A stretch of 64,000 nucleotides of DNA from Gloeomargarita sp. SKYG116 (GTDB taxonomy: Bacteria; Cyanobacteriota; Cyanobacteriia; Gloeomargaritales; Gloeomargaritaceae). The translations under genes and the position numbers were made by a program. The notes under the pieces are model-generated. The model was not told the origin of the DNA. It made no database searches and saw nothing but the letters and a program-made list of their open reading frames with translations. Positions 60,711-64,000 of this stretch are shown here, piece after piece (the stretch's first letter is position 1; the number at the start of each line of letters is the position of its first letter). The stretch spans positions 294-64,293 of the forward strand of contig JANWVM010000008.1 of NCBI GenBank assembly GCA_025056115.1, read 5' to 3'.

Positions 60711-61809
60711 ACGCATCGTAGCTGGTTTAATGTCGGGGACATCAATGGACGGGATTGATGTGTGTTTGTGCGAGATTCAAACGCATCCCTGGCAATGCCG
60801 CTGGCTAGCTGGGCGTACCATTCCCTACCCTGAATCCCTACGTTTTTCCTTGCTCCAATCCCCCGTGACGCTTGCCCAAATTGCCCAGTGGCACCGCCAG
60901 ATTGGGGAAGCTTTTGCTGACGCCTTAGCACAAGTGTTGATGGATTTTCCCACCGAATTGCATTTAATTGGCAGTCATGGCCAAACGGTTTATCACGCGC
61001 ATCAACGAATGACTTTACAACTGGGAGAAGCAGCATTTTTAGCGGCACGATTTGGCTGTCCTGTGGTGTCGGATTTTCGCATCCATGATGTGGCAGTAGG
61101 TGGGTGCGGCGCGCCGCTAGTTCCCTATGTGGACGCTCGTTTATTTGCTCAAGTCAAACATCCGTTATTGGCCTTAAATTTGGGGGGAATTGCCAATTTC
61201 ACACTAGTGGTAGATGGTCAAGCTATTACAGCGTTTGATTGCGGTCCGGCCAATATGGTGCTGGATGAATTGGCGGCCCTGTTTACGCGGGGAAAGGTTC
61301 GAGTGGATTGGAATGGCGATTGGGCGCGGCAAGGTCAAGTGCGCTCAGAATGGTTGGATTATCTCATGGGGCATCCATTTATTACGCAACCGCCACCCAA
61401 ATCGGCTGGCAGGGAACAATTTGGGCCAGTTTTTGTGCAGGAGTTGATAAACCATACGAATCCTGGTTCACCCCAATCTTGGTACGACCTATTTGCGACG
61501 GTCACTCACTTTACAGCGGCTGTGGTTTTCTATCACTATCAGACTTGGATTCGACCGCATCACGAAATTGGTGAATTAGTAGTTAGTGGCGGCGGTGTTC
61601 ATAACCCTGTTCTGATGCAGGAGTTAAAACAACTATTTGCGCCCATTCCAGTTTACAGCAGCGCTCGTTACGGGATTGACCCAGATAGTAAAGAAGCCCT
61701 GGCGTTTGCTATCTTGGCTTCCGAACGGATTGATGGTCGCTCGACGAATATCCCCGCCGTGACTGGTGCAAAACGCCCTGTCTTACTCGGCAAAATTACA
61801 GAATTATGA
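60670..61809 (+). CDS. anmK: Anhydro-N-acetylmuramic acid kinase (true start probably slightly downstream)
   Basis: IVAGLMSGTSMDGIDVCLCEI...LIGSHGQTVYHA...LNLGGIANFTLV..ITAFDCGPANMVLD. Confidence 0.93.
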   Translation: MGMWRLTAVQRLNKRIVAGLMSGTSMDGIDVCLCEIQTHPWQCRWLAGRTIPYPESLRFSLLQSPVTLAQIAQWHRQIGEAFADALAQVLMDFPTELHLIGSHGQTVYHAHQRMTLQLGEAAFLAARFGCPVVSDFRIHDVAVGGCGAPLVPYVDARLFAQVKHPLLALNLGGIANFTLVVDGQAITAFDCGPANMVLDELAALFTRGKVRVDWNGDWARQGQVRSEWLDYLMGHPFITQPPPKSAGREQFGPVFVQELINHTNPGSPQSWYDLFATVTHFTAAVVFYHYQTWIRPHHEIGELVVSGGGVHNPVLMQELKQLFAPIPVYSSARYGIDPDSKEALAFAILASERIDGRSTNIPAVTGAKRPVLLGKITEL

Positions 61810-61812
61810 ACG

Positions 61813-62391
61813 ATGAAATATCGGTATTTGTTGTTCAACAAACCCTACCGGGTGCTGTGCCAGTTTCGGGACGACCAGGGGCGGGTAACGCTCAAGGATT
61901 TTATTCCCATCCCTGATGTCTATCCGGCGGGGCGGCTGGATTACGACAGCGAGGGGTTACTGTTACTCACGAATGATGGCCGTTTACAGCATCGGCTCAC
62001 GGACCCCCGCTACGGTCACCCGCGCACCTATTGGGTTCAAGTTGAGGGTATCCCGATGCCTGAGGCTCTAGAACAATTGTGTCAAGGGGTGGTCATCCAG
62101 GGCTACCGTACGCGTCCGGCGGAAGTGGCGCTGCTCCCAGACGAACCCAAACTTCCACCGCGCTATCCGCCGATTCGCTTTCGGCGTTTCATTCCCACCG
62201 CTTGGTTGCAGATGACTTTGCGCGAGGGACGTAATCGCCAGGTGCGGCGGATGACAGCAGCCGTAGGTTATCCAACCTTACGATTAGTGCGGGTCGCAAT
62301 TGGGCATTTGCAGCTAAAGGATTTAGCTCCTGGTCGCTGGCGCGAGTTGACTCACGAAGAACAGCAAAAATTGTGGCATCTCTGTAGCTGA
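61813..62391 (+). CDS. Pseudouridine synthase, RluE/RsuA family
   Basis: [14 protein letters not shown]...[44 protein letters not shown]...[17 protein letters not shown]. Confidence 0.9.
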   Translation: MKYRYLLFNKPYRVLCQFRDDQGRVTLKDFIPIPDVYPAGRLDYDSEGLLLLTNDGRLQHRLTDPRYGHPRTYWVQVEGIPMPEALEQLCQGVVIQGYRTRPAEVALLPDEPKLPPRYPPIRFRRFIPTAWLQMTLREGRNRQVRRMTAAVGYPTLRLVRVAIGHLQLKDLAPGRWRELTHEEQQKLWHLCS

Positions 62392-62474
62392 GCCATCTAT
62401 GGTTGTCAGGTTGTGGATTGCAGTACGGAGCTCCACCCTTGATTTCTCAGTCATCTCAGCTACGGTACAGTTGA

Positions 62475-62903
62475 CTAAGCTGAACGGCACAGGTTCAAGG
62501 TGGCTGCCAAGAGAATTTCGATAGTTTCTGCGTGGCTGTGGTTTTGCTCAATATTTTGGATGAGCGCCTGCACACTAGCGCTATCATTAGCTGCCATGGC
62601 TTGACTCAGCATATCAATCACAGCGGGGGTTGTAGGTATTGTAGAGTGAGCGATAGAGGTTGATGGGGATGGTTCACTCAATACATGACCAATTTCTGAC
62701 GATAATTCTTGGGTATCGGTTGTTTGAGGTGAGCATCCCTGATATTTTTGCGCCTCCAGGGTTGATGGTTGATTAGCTGACTCAACAGGAGGTTCAGTCA
62801 TGTCTATGGGCAAACCTTGCTCCTGCAATTCCGGCTCAGCAGCAATCCTATTTAACCAGGCTTCCCAGTCAGCCAGAGATGGCTCGTCAGGTAGCACCGA
62901 CAT
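62475..62903 (-). CDS. Hypothetical protein
   Basis: 142 aa ORF; Ser/Thr/Pro-rich middle, no recognised domain. Confidence 0.4.
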   Translation of the reverse strand: MSVLPDEPSLADWEAWLNRIAAEPELQEQGLPIDMTEPPVESANQPSTLEAQKYQGCSPQTTDTQELSSEIGHVLSEPSPSTSIAHSTIPTTPAVIDMLSQAMAANDSASVQALIQNIEQNHSHAETIEILLAATLNLCRSA

Positions 62904-63131
62904 TCCTACTCTTTGCCCGGAGAGCTTACTCTTCTTAACATAGCAGACTTGCCGTTGGGCAGGACATGATTCTCCAGAGAAAGATATGACTCGCTTTTTT
63001 GCTGGTCAGGAGGGGCAGTAGGAAACTTGGATAAGCCATACTGATGACCAATCCTGGCGGAGGCCGCCTATACTCGAAGATGTATCTTTCATGCTCACTG
63101 ACCAGTTCGTTTGCCATAAGTTTCGTGAAGT

Positions 63132-63503
63132 ATGACCCCAGTTATTACCGCATCTGAACCAGACATTTGCAGTACGTCCGATCACCCTACCCAATCATCG
63201 GTGCCAGTTTTGGATATGTCGACAGCACAGCGTATGGCCCAGTGGCTAGGTTTTTTGGCTGACCCCAACCGTTTACGTATCCTATCCATCCTGGCAGCGG
63301 GGCCGCATTGTGTAGGAGATTTGGTGAATTTGCTCCAGATGAGCCAGTCGGCAGTCTCACACCAGTTACGCACGCTGCGAGCAATGGGGGTGGTGCAGGG
63401 ACATCGGCAGGGCCGGCACGTCATCTACCAACTCCACGATGACCATGTGTTGACCATCTACGAAACCGTGCGACAGCATTTGCGGGAACTCGAAGTGATA
63501 TGA
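63132..63503 (+). CDS. ArsR/SmtB-family metalloregulator, candidate Zn sensor
   Basis: MAQWLGFLADPNRLRILSILAAGPHCVGDLVNLLQMSQSAVSHQLRTLRAMGVVQGHRQGRHVIYQLHDDHVLTIYETVRQHLRELE; alpha-5 D-x-H-x10-H-x2-E pattern. Confidence 0.85.
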   Translation: MTPVITASEPDICSTSDHPTQSSVPVLDMSTAQRMAQWLGFLADPNRLRILSILAAGPHCVGDLVNLLQMSQSAVSHQLRTLRAMGVVQGHRQGRHVIYQLHDDHVLTIYETVRQHLRELEVI

Positions 63504-64000
63504 AACGCTATCTGTGGGGATGGGGATGCACGGGCTGGATAGCTTTGATGTCTCTGGCAGCAATTGCCCAACCATTCCGCACGGTACAGGAGCATTTCTT
63601 GGGCATTCCTGAGTCGGTGTTACCATTGGGTTCCCCAGCCAATCGTCAACGCTATTTGCAATATGCCTTGGTAGATACAGCAAATGGCTATATCCGTTAT
63701 CAGGCAAGCGACAACCCAGAACGGTTTGAATTTGCGATTTTTCGTAAAAAGAATGGGCAATATCTGGCGGCATTCAGTGTGCCTTATGACCCGGATTTTT
63801 TTGAGCGACCAGGAAAATCGCTCCTGCTCTTGCTAGACTATCAACAGGGTCAATGGCGTAATGTCACTCGGCAATTGTTACCCGTGCCATTTGATCCCAC
63901 TTTGACGTACCAGTTGCCCCGCGTGGGTCGAGACATTGTGGTGGTCAATGCCCGCAATCAACGCCTTTACCGGTTGCGCTGGCAAAATGACCGGTTTGTA
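63500..64000 (+). CDS. Exported hypothetical protein, runs off window edge
   Basis: Manual translation MKRYLWGWGCTGWIALMSLAAIAQPFRTVQEHFLGIPESVLPLGSPANRQRYLQYALVDTANGYIRYQ...; ATGA overlap with the ArsR stop. Confidence 0.7.
   Translation, partial: MKRYLWGWGCTGWIALMSLAAIAQPFRTVQEHFLGIPESVLPLGSPANRQRYLQYALVDTANGYIRYQASDNPERFEFAIFRKKNGQYLAAFSVPYDPDFFERPGKSLLLLLDYQQGQWRNVTRQLLPVPFDPTLTYQLPRVGRDIVVVNARNQRLYRLRWQNDRFV

Overview
The window is a gene-dense chromosomal segment from a cyanobacterium. Supporting genes include plastocyanin, psaM, ycf4, an RpaA-type regulator, a GlcD-type oxidase and several cyanobacterial DUF families. Most of it is housekeeping: pyrD, pyrC, hisF, ispD, gmk, pgsA, dnaB, gyrB, miaA, pth, murQ/anmK, queE, rsmE, pepF, mazG, one tRNA-Leu(UAG) and a cobalamin riboswitch upstream of cbiX. 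Four loci stand out. (1) A gene at ~45.3-47.0 kb joins a two-TM membrane sensor and a coiled coil to a Card1/DUF1887-like PD-(D/E)xK nuclease-like C-terminus. (2) The nrdJ (B12-dependent ribonucleotide reductase) ORF encodes only the C-terminal half of the enzyme; it is interrupted by a complete LAGLIDADG intein just before the catalytic-loop Cys, and the N-terminal half is absent from the window. (3) A truncated SpeD-like ORF at the left edge has Trp where the catalytic Cys of the FTCG motif is expected. (4) A divergent ArsR / persulfide-dioxygenase-like MBL / rhodanese / TauE sulfur-stress cassette has a near-perfect palindrome in its promoter. All assignments come from reading the sequence and recalling families; no database search was run.
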